64,000 bases of DNA from positions 84,130,474 to 84,194,473 of the forward strand of contig CP154956.1 of the NCBI GenBank assembly GCA_039621445.1, given 5' to 3'. The stretch's first letter is position 1, and every line of letters starts with the position of its first letter. Of this stretch, positions 51,355-61,376 are shown in pieces. The stretch is from Euglena gracilis. Taxonomy: Eukaryota > Euglenida > Euglenophyceae > Euglenales. The notes under the pieces were generated by a model. The model saw nothing but the letters and a program-made list of their open reading frames with translations, did not search any database and had not been told where the DNA came from. A program made the position numbers and the translations under genes.

Positions 51355-51639
51355 CTGGACAGAAAACATACAGAATGGTTGCAAAGAACGACCCCTTGAG
51401 GGTCATTTCACTTTCTGCTGTGACCTTCCCCCAGCTCCTCCCCTCCCCCCTGGCCATCGAACCTTGGCCCCCGGCTGTTGGGGGCCTTCTTCTGAGAATC
51501 TGCAAACAAAAAAAAAACATGCCCAGAGCAGGTTTGGAAGAGCACATGGGTCGCTTCCACTGCTGAGCACTCAAAATATCAACATATGCAATGCACACGA
51601 TGCGTTCAATGATGCACGTCGAGGGGGGGGGCAGCGGAT

Positions 51640-51818
51640 GGAAACCAAAGCCTGCTGTTTGTCCCAAGCGTGGCCCAACCGTGCCCCGGGGGCTGGGCAC
51701 TGTTGCGGCGCTGGGGGGAGGTCGTTGGGGGCGAGCCAAATGGCAGGGTCAGGAAGGGGCTGTCGGGGCGGCCTGGGCCGAAGGGGTTGTTGCCGTCGCC
51801 CGGGGGCTGCCTTCCCAT
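51640..51818 (-). CDS. Putative second exon, NPF protein family copy 1
   Basis: On the minus strand from an ATG at 51818: MGRQPPGDGNNPFGPGRPDS, then PFLTLPFGSPPTTSPQRRNS and AQPPGHGWA. The motif GNNPFGPGRPDSPFL pairs with GNNPFGLGRPESPFL at 31130-31275, and RRNSAQPPG with RRNSGQPPR. It lies 0.75 kb downstream, in transcription order, of the 5' exon starting at 52590. The ATG may simply be an internal methionine; an acceptor-like CTAAG precedes it. Rich in S, P and G, so disordered. NPF suggests binding of EH-domain proteins, as inference only. Confidence 0.5.
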
Positions 51819-51829
51819 GGATCCACTTA

Positions 51830-52055
51830 GACCATGACCCCCTGGTACAAGATTTTTTTTGGGTGCCGACCCACCGACCCACTACCTGGGGGCCAAGGGA
51901 GGGGTTTGGGGGGACCCACTTTTGGGGGGGGGTTCGATTTGGGGCCAAATTTTTTTTGGCGTTTCGCACCGAAAAAATAGAGGAAAACCCCGCCTCCGGG
52001 GGGTACCCACTCAGCCCAACCCCACCGCCACCAGCTTAAAAGAAACGGCTTCTCT
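51830..52055. repeat. Family N-like fragment
   Basis: GGGTGCCGACCCACCGACCC, GGGGGGACCCACTTTTGGGG and CGTTTCGCACCGAAAAAATA give the C-run, G-run and core pattern of family N in weak form. Confidence 0.35.
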
Positions 52056-52061
52056 CGGGGG

Positions 52062-52168
52062 CAGGGTTCGATATACAGGTGGGAGGTCGGACCCCCTTCC
52101 TGTCTGGGGGTGGGGGGGTTGGACCCCCTACAAGGGGGGTTCCTGACACCCTCTTTGTATCCGACCGG
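52062..52168. mobile_element. Family A, internally deleted copy (A6)
   Basis: CAGGGTTCGATATACAGGTG at the left and CCCTCTTTGTATCCGACCGG at the right are the two family A ends. Only the two GTCGGACCCCC-type arms remain between them; the A-rich core with the hairpin is missing. It is 107 bp against 392. Confidence 0.65.
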
Positions 52169-52395
52169 GTTTCACGATGCGTCAAATGAATCTATCGGCC
52201 CGAGAATAGTAAAGCCGGCATCACAGCTTCCTGTAGTTTTGGGTGGGAGGGGCAGAAGGTTTTTTTTTAAAAGACCTGGGGGGGTCGGCACTCACCTCAC
52301 CCTCTCGGGGGGGGGGGGGGTGGGGGGCGGGGGGGGGGGGGGTTGGAGGGGGGGCCAGAAGTGGGGGGTTTTCTGGCACACACGACGAGGGGTGA
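52169..52395. repeat. Long G-rich tract
   Basis: G-runs separated by T or C from 52303 to 52350. Multiple tracts of three or more G could fold as a G-quadruplex. It lies just 3' of the NPF 5' exon in transcription order. Confidence 0.8.
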
Positions 52396-52399
52396 CAGA

Positions 52400-52590
52400 C
52401 ACGGGAGCAGCCGGACGGCCCTGTGGGCGGGGCAGTCCCCGGGGCGCGGGGTTGGGGGATGGCCTTGGGGCCGGGGCGGGAGAAGAGGTTGCCCTCGATG
52501 CCGGGGCCGAAGGGGTTGTTCAGGCCGGGGCGCTGGCCGTGGGCGTGAACTGGGGAGGTGGCCATTGTGGAGAGTGAGCTGGCGGGAAAC
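52400..52590 (-). CDS. Putative 5' exon, NPF protein family copy 1
   Basis: On the minus strand a T-run and TGTGCCACAG make a strong acceptor ending at 52591. The 25-nt leader starts GTTTCCCGCCAGCTCACTC and ATG is at 52565. The peptide MATSPVHAHGQRPGL leads to NNPFGPGIEGNLFSRPG at residues 16-32, then proline-rich sequence (KAIPQPRAPGTAPPTGPSG). It is the best member of the family: long GC-rich open frame, clear acceptor, and 21 of 29 leading residues shared with 32984. The 3' end is not fixed; the frame enters the G-run. The acceptor upstream of the start implies an untranslated exon 1. Confidence 0.6.
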
Positions 52591-53200
52591 CTGTGGCACA
52601 AAAAAAAAGGTCGGGATTCTGCGGCGGAAACGGCGCACACTCACGGAGTGTTTGGCTGATGGGGTTGTGTCCCTGTCAACAACATTCTTCCACGACCTCT
52701 TGAATACCTTCCCCCCCTGAGGCGACCACTGACCTGCAAGCCAATGATCAGCAAGAGGGGGGGGGTCGCCAGTTCGCCGCTTCGGGAGGCAATTGCGGTG
52801 GAGAACAAAAAGGCTCACCGATGCTTGCCACCCGCCCTCCGACGCTTGCCCCCAACCTTGCCTCCCCAATCCACCAAAACACGGCAGACCAATAAGACCG
52901 TATTTTTTGGCCCGGCGCAATGCAGCGAGCCAAATAAAAACCCTTCCACGAAATCGACCAAAATGCAAATTTGAGCACTTTTTTAGGCGAAAATTGACTG
53001 AACAAACCCCAGAACAGGCTCAAAATCAAAAGTCTAAAACTTTCTGGAGTGGGGAACCTCCAAAAAACAATTAACCTCTTGGGGGCCCCTGGTTACTCCC
53101 TGGTTGGTCCTGACCTCCTTGACAGGCTGGCCCCATTCTGGGCTGGGGGGAACGCCCCCACCAAAGCCCAGGCGCCCTTGTCACACCGAACCCCAGACGC
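52591..53200. other. Upstream region of the NPF 5' exon
   Basis: Unassigned sequence that, if the gene is real, holds its first intron or promoter. A CCCGGCGCAATGCAGCGAGCC word (split core hairpin) lies at 52911. Confidence 0.3.
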
Positions 53201-53650
53201 GTCAATGGCAGTTGCGCTGGAGAACGCCATGGCGCTGCAGGCAAACAACGCGGGGGCATAGTGGGCTCAACCCCACATCCGAACACACAAGGCGGGAGCG
53301 GTCCCAAGCTCCCCAACGCCCCACGGTGGCGTGGGGGTGTGGGGGGGGGGTGGCAGGCGGTGGTCGGCGCTGTGGAGGGTGAGCGGGAAGGGGCTCAGTC
53401 GCAGGTCACGGGGTTGCTCGTCCCGCTGGCGCAGGGCTGAGCGGGAGGGGGGGGGGAGGGGGTCGACTCTCCTCCCCCACCCGACCCCTGGGGGGTGCCA
53501 AGACTCCCGTTCAGCGCTGGCTGGGGGGGACGGGGGACGATGGGGAGTGGTACAGGGGCAGCGGACGGCGAGCAGCCATCGGTCCTGGTGGTGCGTGGAG
53601 CCCCCCCCCCCCCCGGCCATATGGCTACCCCCTGGAAACATAGCTACCCC
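53201..53650. other. GC-rich island with G- and C-runs
   Basis: On the minus strand a frame includes RDLRLSPFPLTLHSADHR (53370-53425), recalling the SPFLTL word of the NPF second exon. The neighbouring frame has TSNPV where NNPF would be expected. Possibly a broken member. Confidence 0.25.
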
Positions 53651-53654
53651 CCTG

Positions 53655-53865
53655 GGGGGGCTTGGCCTGGGCCAGGATTGAAGGTAAAGACAGGGGGCCA
53701 ACCTTGGGGGGGCGGGGCAAATTTGAGAGTTTTGGCGGGCCGTGCGCAAAATAGGCCCAAAATATTCAAAATAGGGGCCGAGGTCCTGTGTTAAGGCCGA
53801 AGGCCAACTTCATTGGACAAAGTTTGCGTGTAGGGACGAGGGGGTCCAAGTGTCTGGGGAGGGGT
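53655..53865. mobile_element. Family J element, copy 4
   Basis: CTTGGCCTGGGCCAGGATTG, AAGGTAAAGACAGGGGGCC, GTTTTGGCGGGCCGTGCGC, GGCCGAAGGCCAACTTCATT and CAAAGTTTGCGTGTAGGGAC follow family J order. The right terminus is diverged. Confidence 0.6.
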
Positions 53866-54280
53866 ATGTGTGTGGGGTCTTCAATTCCCCCTAAGGGGAT
53901 TTGTCACCTGACAGGCCATTGGGGGTTGGCAACTTTCAGATTCGGTGGCAATCTTCAACTCCTGTTATTGGCCATTAGGCGGCAACGTTCCAGATGGGAA
54001 GGAGACAGGGGAAATAGGTTACAAAACACCTCAAAATACGCAATGCAAAAAAATTGCATAAAAATGCAAACAAGTGTAAAAAATGCAAAAATATGCAAGT
54101 TGTGTACAAATTAGCCGAACAAGAGCGGAAAGGCAATGCATGCAAAAAAAATGCAAAAAGAATGCGACTTTTCACAAATCCTTCATTATGGAAAAAATAC
54201 AAACTATGCAAAATGCAAATTTTCAAGATTTTCGACTGTGCAAAAAATGCAGATTATGCAACTTGCATATTCCCTCCCCC
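53866..54280. repeat. ATGCAAA-rich tract
   Basis: From 54030 to 54265 the word ATGCAAAA/ATGCAAAT recurs at least fifteen times irregularly, like a relaxed form of the family L array. Confidence 0.6.
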
Positions 54281-54517
54281 TGCGGGGTGGGGAGGATCCC
54301 GAGTGGATGGCATCAGACTTTCACCAGCTTTGGCTGGAAAGCCACCAGTTTGGACCCCCCCCCCCCTGTCTGCGGCCATATCCTGGGTGGCAGGCCTGTC
54401 CGAAGGATTTCCGCAAACCCCCGAAGGGGCGTGGAAATTCAAGCGGGCCTCCAGGGGCTTCATCCTCGTCCCAATAATTTGCAGCTGGTGACTCCAGTGG
54501 GTCTGTGCGAAACGACC
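54281..54517. other. Low-copy spacer, no recognised gene
   Basis: One C-run at 54355. Nothing else. Confidence 0.3.
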
Positions 54518-54570
54518 CCCCCCCCAATAACCTGGTGGGGGTGCCAGGTCAATTGGAACCAATCACTTTC
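54518..54570. mobile_element. Family F fragment
   Basis: C-run, CAATAACCTGGTGGGGGTGC, CAGGTCAATTGGAACC; these are family F words. Confidence 0.5.
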
Positions 54571-54791
54571 ACCATCTCTACTGGATGCTGGATACTGCTT
54601 CCAGACCTTCATAGCGCCAAAAAAAGGAGGTGGTCACTAAAACCATCTTTTTTAACCTTGCCATTCAGGCACCGCACTTTAGGAGTCAATGAGGGGGAAA
54701 ATGTCCCCCCAACCTGTTCGGGCCAACGTTAAGGTGGTATACCTTCCTTTATCACTGGAGGGGCCCCGAGGTGGGGCTGAAATGGGGGGAG
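54571..54791. other. Spacer
   Basis: Low-copy sequence. No gene. Confidence 0.35.
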
Positions 54792-55184
54792 CAGGGAATT
54801 TCTTAAGAAACCCCCGGGAGGGGTCCAGCCAGCCAGCTGGAAAAAAAGGTGCTGGCTGGACACCTCCCCTCCCCAGGGATGGGAAGTTCGGGGGGGGGCA
54901 ACTGTCACCCAAAAATAGGCAGGAGAAAATCCCCCCAAAAAACTTCAAAAGGTTGTTTTTTTTAAATCATTTCACCCCTTTTCGAAAAATTTCGGCGTTT
55001 TGCACCAAAACCTTTCTCGGTCCAATCTGGCTTTGCTGGGCTGCGGCATTTCATTGCTACTCGACCCCTGCTCGACAGGGGGGTCTGTGGCCTGGCTGAG
55101 AGCTGCTGGCTGGAAAAAAGGTGCTGGCTGGCTGGACCTGCTGGGGGGGGGGGGCAGGGTTGGGTCCGACTGAAGAATCCCCTG
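54792..55184. mobile_element. Family I element, copy 2
   Basis: Left CAGGGAATTTCTTAAGAAAC, right CGACTGAAGAATCCCCTG as inverted relatives. Inside are TCCAGCCAGCCAGCTGGAAA, TTTCGGCGTTTTGCACCAAA (eroded core), TGGCTTTGCTGGGCTGC and GCTGGCTGGAAAAAAGGTGC, as in 35731-36159. Flanking octamers do not match, so the insertion is older. Confidence 0.65.
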
Positions 55185-55730
55185 AAGACCTACGCTCCCC
55201 AAGGCAAGCCAGAACTCCAGTCTCATGCAGCAAGAGGTAAATATTTCGGTGGTTTTATGTTTTGCTTGAAAGTCCCCTGTGAGAAGGCATCTTGGACTGA
55301 TCCTGTCCATTCCAATCCAATTTCGAGTTGGGGGCCAACTTGGGAAGGGAAAGAAAGAGTTCGGGGAATGAAGTTGCGGCAGAGAATGGCAATATGGGCC
55401 AAACGTGCCCAGCTTGCCTCCAGGCCCCCTCCCCCTTCCATTGACCTGCCTCTGATGGCTCCCAGGCAGTGGGAACAGCAGCAGACGTCGGGAGGGCCGC
55501 ACCACGAGGGTTGGTGCTGGGAACCGCAGAGGCAGCAGAGGCTCCATGCAGATGGCGGGGATGGGGGGAATGAACCTCTTCCAGGGGTAAACGCAGATGG
55601 CACGACCCTCCAATGACTACTCACTGCCCCCGTTGGCCAGCTGAACACCAGCGCATGGGTGGGTGGGCATATGAGGCCGTCCTCCCCCCAAAAAACCACA
55701 ATTATTGGTATTCTTAGTAGAATTATTAAT
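55185..55730. other. Low-copy stretch, no recognised gene
   Basis: A 213-codon minus-strand frame (54972-55613) covers part of this and the I element. Its composition is ordinary but nothing is recognised. Confidence 0.3.
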
Positions 55731-55737
55731 ACTATGT

Positions 55738-55905
55738 GATATATACACATACGTACATGCATGCATGATGCACATACCTACCTACCTACCTACGTACATA
55801 CATACATACATACGTACGTACATACATACATACATACAGACAGACAGACATACAGACAGACAGACATACATACGCACACACACATGCACACATACATACA
55901 CTCAA
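55738..55905. repeat. (ATAC)n/(ACAG)n microsatellite
   Basis: CATACATA, CCTA and CAGACAGA units in succession. Same class as 41391-41665. Confidence 0.97.
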
Positions 55906-56614
55906 ATTTTACGAATTCTTTTCTGGAGTTTGCATGTGCCAGACATTCCTAAATGGTCTTCTAAATAAACAATTAAAAAAAAACACAAACAGAAAAAATC
56001 TTGCAAAAATGAAAAAAATCTGTTCAGAAAGGCAAACTTTTCAAAATCAGGCTTTTAAGATGAACTTCTTCCCTGAAAGGCCCAGAACAGTGTGACACAC
56101 ATACTATTATGGTGCACATCTCAGCAAAATGCCACATGCCTGCTCAGCAATGCAGTACAACAAAGGGCAGCACATCGCTGTGGAAGAACTTCTAAGAAGT
56201 AAATATTGATGATGCGGGGTCTGGTTCTTCCCTTTTTGTGTGACAGCATCAGAGGGCATTGGAGGATCTGATTCTTTAGTCTAGGTATTTTTCAAAAGCT
56301 CTCAGGGGTTCAACTGACTGGCTAGAAAAAGGTGCTGGTTGAAAATGAGCCCCCACCCCCCACTGGGCGAGAGTCCAGTGAGAGTGGAGTAAAGCGCTGC
56401 TCTTCTTTCCATAACTTGTACTGGAAGCCATCACAAAAGCCATCACATATCCAAACTCATCAGGGTGGAGCATTTTTTTTTTTTACAGCAACCACAACCC
56501 TATCCCTAACTCCCCATCCTCGAAAATCGCCATTTTTTTAAAAAAAATTCATCGCAACCACCCTTGTTCAAAATCCTTCAGTTAAGACCGAAAAATTTTC
56601 CTGCTGGGCCCAAC
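55906..56614. other. A/T-rich low-copy DNA with family I traces
   Basis: GACTGGCTAGAAAAAGGTGC at 56319 and GGCTGGCTGGACCACC at 56696 are family I words. Otherwise no feature. Confidence 0.35.
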
Positions 56615-57154
56615 TTAGTCCAAATCGACCCCTCCCCCCCTGTCATGGTCCCAGCCAGCAGCCAGGGTGGGGGCTGTTGGCTGAAGAATAATTGCCGGCT
56701 GGCTGGACCACCTCCTGCTTGCTTTGCTGACTGTGTCAACTGTGTCCTCACTCTCGTTTCTGGCACATTGATGGGAGACCAAACCTATTAGCCGAATTGG
56801 ATGCACCCCATCCCCTCGGGGCGAGTGTTCAATTGACATGCTATATGGTACCTGAACGCTGGGATTAGACAAATTTTGGAATGCACGACCGCTGAAAATA
56901 AGAGCTCTGTGCATTATGGCTGAATTCTGTGGCCATCTGTCAAAAGCCCTTGAGAAGAGCTTTCGATTGATGGGTAACATGGCTTCAGAAGCGTGAAATC
57001 TACCTCTGACATCTGGTCTGGTGTTAGGGGGGAGCTTCATGCAAAAAGGATTTCTGGAAGCGGAGGGCACCCTTCTCTTGGGAAAATACCGTATGTTCTT
57101 CGTCGAACTGAATGCACCATGAACTTCATGTCTGCAACAGGCGTTGGCATTCAT
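56615..57154 (-). CDS. Uncharacterised 179-codon open frame
   Basis: This is the longest minus-strand frame that is not built from a simple repeat. It starts at ATG 57154 and runs through mixed, slightly basic sequence (for example KLFSRAFDRWPQNSAIMHRA), then about 30 codons overlapping a family I trace before the stop. The first 140 residues carry five cysteines or fewer and no transmembrane stretch. I do not recognise it. The opposite strand has many stops here, which favours the minus frame modestly. Confidence 0.3.
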   Translation of the reverse strand: MNANACCRHEVHGAFSSTKNIRYFPKRRVPSASRNPFCMKLPPNTRPDVRGRFHASEAMLPINRKLFSRAFDRWPQNSAIMHRALIFSGRAFQNLSNPSVQVPYSMSIEHSPRGDGVHPIRLIGLVSHQCARNESEDTVDTVSKASRRWSSQPAIILQPTAPTLAAGWDHDRGGGVDLD

Positions 57155-57330
57155 TCGGCAGGTGCCCTGAGGGCTATTGAAATTCCGAGTAGACCGTTCA
57201 CACCCCGTGCGCCTTTCGACGAAAATTGACTAAAAATGAAATTTCAGTTTTGGCACCGAAGAAATAATTAATTTCTTACATGTTTTCGTGCATTTTTTTT
57301 TAAAAAAAAAGACGCCAGGCATCGAAACCA
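57155..57330. other. Spacer, no recognised feature
   Basis: Short A/T-rich sequence. Confidence 0.4.
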
Positions 57331-57685
57331 CACGGTGCGCACGATGTGCCCACCCAGTGCGTGCCAGTGCCCCCCACTGCAAGACGAACCGGCCCCCAGC
57401 CAGTGTCCTGAAGTGCCGCAGCACCACTGCCAAGACAGGCCAGGACAGGCCGGGACGGGACAGGGCAGGACGGAAGGGGCCAGCCAGGACGTCCGAAGGG
57501 GCCGCCATATGCTCCGCTGGCAGCCGCCCCTCAGGATCAACGGTGGACTGACACCACGGCCTGGCTCCACATCCTTGCCCACACGTGAGCCAGCCACACC
57601 GCGGTGCGCCGGGGGCAGCGGATACCAGCGGCGATGCGCCGATCGACCCCCGCGGTGTGCCCTCGACCCGCACTGATCCACCCGT
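57331..57685. other. GC-rich segment downstream of the tRNA-like module
   Basis: CAGGACAGGCCGGGACGGGA-type direct repeats at 57430-57475. It lies 3' of the tRNA-like module on the minus strand and could be the body of a SINE. Confidence 0.35.
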
Positions 57686-57689
57686 CCTC

Positions 57690-57766
57690 ATGCGGCGGGA
57701 TTTGAACCCACGAACTCCCATGTGTGAGGCCGACACCTCAACAAAATGACCCACCCCAGCGAAACT
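57690..57766 (-). other. tRNA-like module (tRNA-derived SINE head or tRNA pseudogene)
   Basis: On the minus strand GGTTCAAATCC is a near-perfect internal promoter B box. It sits in a 5-bp T stem (GTGGG / CCCGC) with a 7-base loop. About 35 bases upstream TGGGTCATTTTGTTGAGG resembles a diverged A box, and GTCGGCCTCACACATGGGAG lies where the anticodon arm should be. The acceptor ends do not pair (no partner for CGCATGA), so a functional tRNA is unlikely. A- and B-box spacing suits RNA polymerase III transcription. Confidence 0.5.
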
Positions 57767-59200
57767 CCCCCTTGGTGTGAAGCACCAACCCTGTGCAGAC
57801 GCAGGCTCTCCTGTCCGCCGCACACAGTGGGGTGGTGGTCGCTTCCTCCCCAGCCATCGGGAGGTGGGGTTGGGGGACCCCCCCTGTATCACTTTAACCT
57901 AAAAAAAACAGGGGTCAGAAAGGAAAAGAAGGGATGCCATCCTTCAGGTGGAAGCGATCCCCTGGGGTCACTTTGAAAAAAGTTACTCAGTCAAATTCCT
58001 GCGCTTCCTTCCGACCACTGACTTCCCACCTGCGAGAGGCGCCAGTCACTCCAGCCACTCAGACCAAAATTTCAGAAAGTGTTTCCGCATCAAAGGGGGG
58101 GGGGTCAGAGCCCAACCAGCCATTCCGAAAAACCAGCCACTCGCCTCCCCCTCCGGAGAGGTCGGAGCACCACTCAGCAATAATCATCCCGTCACCGACT
58201 CGAGGCGGGTCCTCCCCTCCCCCCACCCACCTGCAGGGTTTCCAGCTCCTCGTTCAGTGCCACTTTCCCTCTGGGGTTGGAAGGCTCACTTGCACAGAAA
58301 AGCATTCCTTTCTGTGCTTCTGCAGAGCTTCATTTGGGGGGGTGTAAAATGGTGCACCTTTGCCAGTTTGCCCGCATCGCAGAGGACCAGTCTTCAAGGC
58401 CTGTTCCCCGGTTGTGCTTCAGCCTTTCGCCATAACAACACATCCGGAAAAAACCCAGGATACAGAGCAGCCAAATAGGGGGGGGGTTGCTGAGCTCTTA
58501 TCGACTGGGTGAGGGCGAAACAAACCCGGAGGGAGAAGAGGGGCCCAACCCCCGCCCCCTCGGAGAACCAACGCTGCACCACCGTTCTTCGGTCCCAGCT
58601 GGGGCTACGCGGGTCCTAATTCTGTGCCTGGCCCCAGTTACCCCCTGCGTTTCGGAGCCAGATCCCCACCAAAACGGAAATAACTTACGTATGTTGGAAA
58701 TAACTCCCCAGGGCCAGCGGGTTAGAAAAGAAGCCCAATGACAAAAAACCAAGCCCTGCAACGCCCTATTTAATGGCACTTGGACAGCTAGTCCTAATTA
58801 CACCCCGAATCCACAGCAGCTTCTTGATTAATGAATATACCTCAAAACATCTCGAAAATCAAATAAAATCAAGGAAGTTGCCCGGAGACTTAAAATAAGC
58901 CCTTAGAGCTCTGTATCAAACCACCGAACCATGTTTTGTTTTGCTGCAACTTTACGACTAACTCAAGATATGGCCCATTTAATCCCCCCCCCCAAAATGC
59001 TACAGGTTTGCGACTCGGTCAAAAACCACAAAATGCAAAATATGTCAAAAATGAAGCAACATTAAGCAAAATGCCCAGGCTTGAAACGTCCTATGCAAAG
59101 GCGCTTTGACTTCCCCTCCAGCTGGACTGAATTTATGATTACTTTTAGTATTCATTGAGACTAGTTTGCTTTGCTTGGAAAAAATCGTGAAATTTGAATA
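57767..59200. other. Low-copy stretch with unassigned frames
   Basis: Plus-strand frames of 137 and 176 codons at 57934-58478 overlap; neither contains a known motif. GC-rich to 58650, then A/T-rich. C-run at 58985. Confidence 0.3.
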
Positions 59201-59204
59201 TCTC

Positions 59205-59500
59205 GAAAAAATATATTGTAAATACAGTAAATAAATAAATAAAAAAATAAATAAATACATTACATACTGTTTCTATATTATATATGTTTGTACAAATAAA
59301 CTTGTTAATAAATAAATGTTTTTTTAAAATCTCGAAATCTGAGTTTTTATTTTGAGTTTGCAATTTGTTTTATATTATTTGCTTTCTATTTTTTAAATAA
59401 ATTTCAATTTCAATTTCATTTTTTCCTTCAATTTTTCAATTTCAAATTCCAATTTCATTTTTTAAACCTGGTCCTTCAGCTCACTGTTACAGATTTTGCT
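59205..59500. repeat. AT-rich tract with (AAAT)n and TTTCAATTTC words
   Basis: AAATAAATAAAT at 59225-59258 and repeated CAATTTCAATTTC near 59400-59450. Confidence 0.85.
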
Positions 59501-59782
59501 ATTTCAGGCATCCCGGGGACAGAGCAGAAGGGACGGCCGGGAGGGGAAATAGTACGAGTGCGGCTCTTGCACTGGAGCTAGCTGGCGATGCGCCACTCCT
59601 CGGGGAGTGCAGGGCTGGCGGGGGGGGGGGGGGGCACCGCCACGTTGCGGCACAGACGGGGCAAGGCGGTGATCAGGGAGGAGGAGACAAAGAAGACAAA
59701 GACGGCAAAAAAAGCGCAAAAAGACAAATATTTCCGTAACACGAAAAAATGGCGGTTTGGGAGTCTGCGCAGAGGCTCCTGT
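59501..59782. other. GC-rich segment, no recognised gene
   Basis: Includes the TTGCACTGGAGC word shared with 42287 and a G-run at 59618. No gene. Confidence 0.3.
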
Positions 59783-60067
59783 CAAGGGTGGATATTGATA
59801 TTGTTTTTTAGGGGGGGGTCCCGATGAATTTGGATAAATTGACCCCCCCAATATCGTCGATAAAAGTCGATAAAACCGATATGATCATTTTGTGCCCCGA
59901 TATCCTCATTTTATGATTTGGAGAATCCCAAAATCGCCCGAAAAACAACAAAACAGTGTGTTATCCCCCCCAATAAAAGTGATATTTCACGATATTTTTT
60001 TTGGGACCCGATAAATTCAAGATTTTCAATAAACCCGATATGGGTCGATATCCAATATCCATCCTTG
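59783..60067. mobile_element. Inverted-repeat element Q with CGATA words
   Basis: CAAGGGTGGATATTGATATT at the left and GATATCCAATATCCATCCTTG at the right (last 20 bases) form inverted termini. Internally GTCGATAAAA, CCGATATGATC, CCCGATATCC, CGATATTTTT and GTCGATATCC repeat the hexamer TCGATA or CGATAT. It is 285 bp and non-coding. Target duplication is unclear. Confidence 0.6.
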
Positions 60068-60084
60068 CTGGGGTCCCTCCCACC

Positions 60085-60320
60085 CGCCGTCTGCCCCCAC
60101 TCCCCGGGGGGTCCCAGGGGACCCACCCACTTCCCCCCCGAAAATGGCCAAAAAAATCGCAGAAAATGCTCAAAATAACAGCTTTTTCAAAAATTTCGGG
60201 GCCATCGGCGCCAAAAACTATATCCCCTCCTGGGGGATCCCCCGGGGGGGGGGGGGCTTGGCCGGAACCACCCACCCTACCCCCCCCCCCGAAGGGTCCA
60301 AGACTAAAAAAAAACCCCTG
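60085..60320. mobile_element. Family B copy 3, left-truncated (B3)
   Basis: CCCAGGGGACCCACCCACTT, GAAAATGGCCAAAAAAATCG, CGGGGCCATCGGCGCC, AACTATATCCCCTCC, GGCCGGAACCACCCACCC and right end AAGACTAAAAAAAAACCCCTG (last 20) match B2 in order. The left terminus is missing; element Q ends just before it. Confidence 0.7.
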
Positions 60321-60975
60321 GTTGGCACAAGGGGTGGTTATACTTGGTTTCCAAATCAAGGCTCCAGAGGGCTTTTTTAAAAGATTTGGGGTTTACCAAA
60401 ATAAATGTGCATACCCCTACCCCCCCTTTTGGGGGACGCACTCTGCCCTCCCCCCTTCCCTGGGCAAACAACCTTTAAAAACTCACTGCCACTCATACCG
60501 CTTTGCCCTCTGAGGTCAGCCGGTGCCCGCCAGGCAAAGAGGAGCCCGGAGGAGAAATGATGGACCAAACGGATGAGCCGCGCCACGGCCCAGCGTGTGA
60601 CGGGTCGACGTGTCACCGATTGCCGCGTGACCAGGACTGGACCAGGGTTTTTTTTTAAAGGCGGGGGAGGGGGACCCCCGGGGTTCCCTCCAACCTCGAC
60701 CCCGATGAGAATTGAGCATGAAATGCCATAAACTGCCGCTTATTGACCCCCAAAAAGCCTAATAAACCCCCCAAAATTGACTGAAAAATTGACCTAAATT
60801 AGCCCTAAATAGCACAGAAATTATAAAGATTAATCCAATTGGCCAAAAAGGGGGTCAATATGAGATAATTGTGGAAAATGATGTGCTGTTCTCAACATGA
60901 TTCTCATTCTCATTCAATTCTCAAAATGGGTTTGATTCTGATGAATACACAAAAAAATACCAGCATCATCTACCA
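60321..60975. other. Low-copy stretch, no recognised gene
   Basis: GC-rich 60480-60640, then A/T-rich. A GGACCAGGGTTTTTTTTTAA word at 60637 is the left end of a family B element whose remainder is absent. Confidence 0.35.
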
Positions 60976-60979
60976 TCGC

Positions 60980-61310
60980 CAGGGGGGGGGGGATGCGCCA
61001 GACCAGTCTCGAAAAAACATGCACAAATGCGCAAAAAAAAAATGCGCACAGGTGTTCAAAATCTAAGAGAGAAGGCACAAAAATCATAAAAATGTAAAAT
61101 TTGCCCAAAAACATGCAAAAATGGCTCCAAGTTTGCAAAAATTATACGGAATTATGAGGAATACTTAAATTTCAAAAAAATGAAAAAATTGAAAAATGTT
61201 CAAAAAATGCTAATTGGGTAAATCACAAAAAAAACACCAAAATGTGCTGAAAATAATCGAAAAAAAATTGCAAAAAAAATGCGCAAAATGCGAATCACAT
61301 CCCCCCCCCC
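60980..61310. mobile_element. Family L element, copy 2
   Basis: CAGGGGGGGGGGGATGCGCC at the left, ATGCGAATCACATCCCCCC at the right. AACATGCACAAATGCGCAAA, CCAAAAACATGCAAAAATGG and AAAATTATACGGAATTATGA follow the order of 45314-45780. The word CAGCATCAT occurs on both sides (60961-60969 and 61311-61319), although the left one is 11 bases from the G-run. Confidence 0.6.
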
Positions 61311-61376
61311 CAGCATCATAAGAGGTGGTGACTTGCAACTTACAAAAATATTCTGTTGCTGATAAAATCTGTGTGA

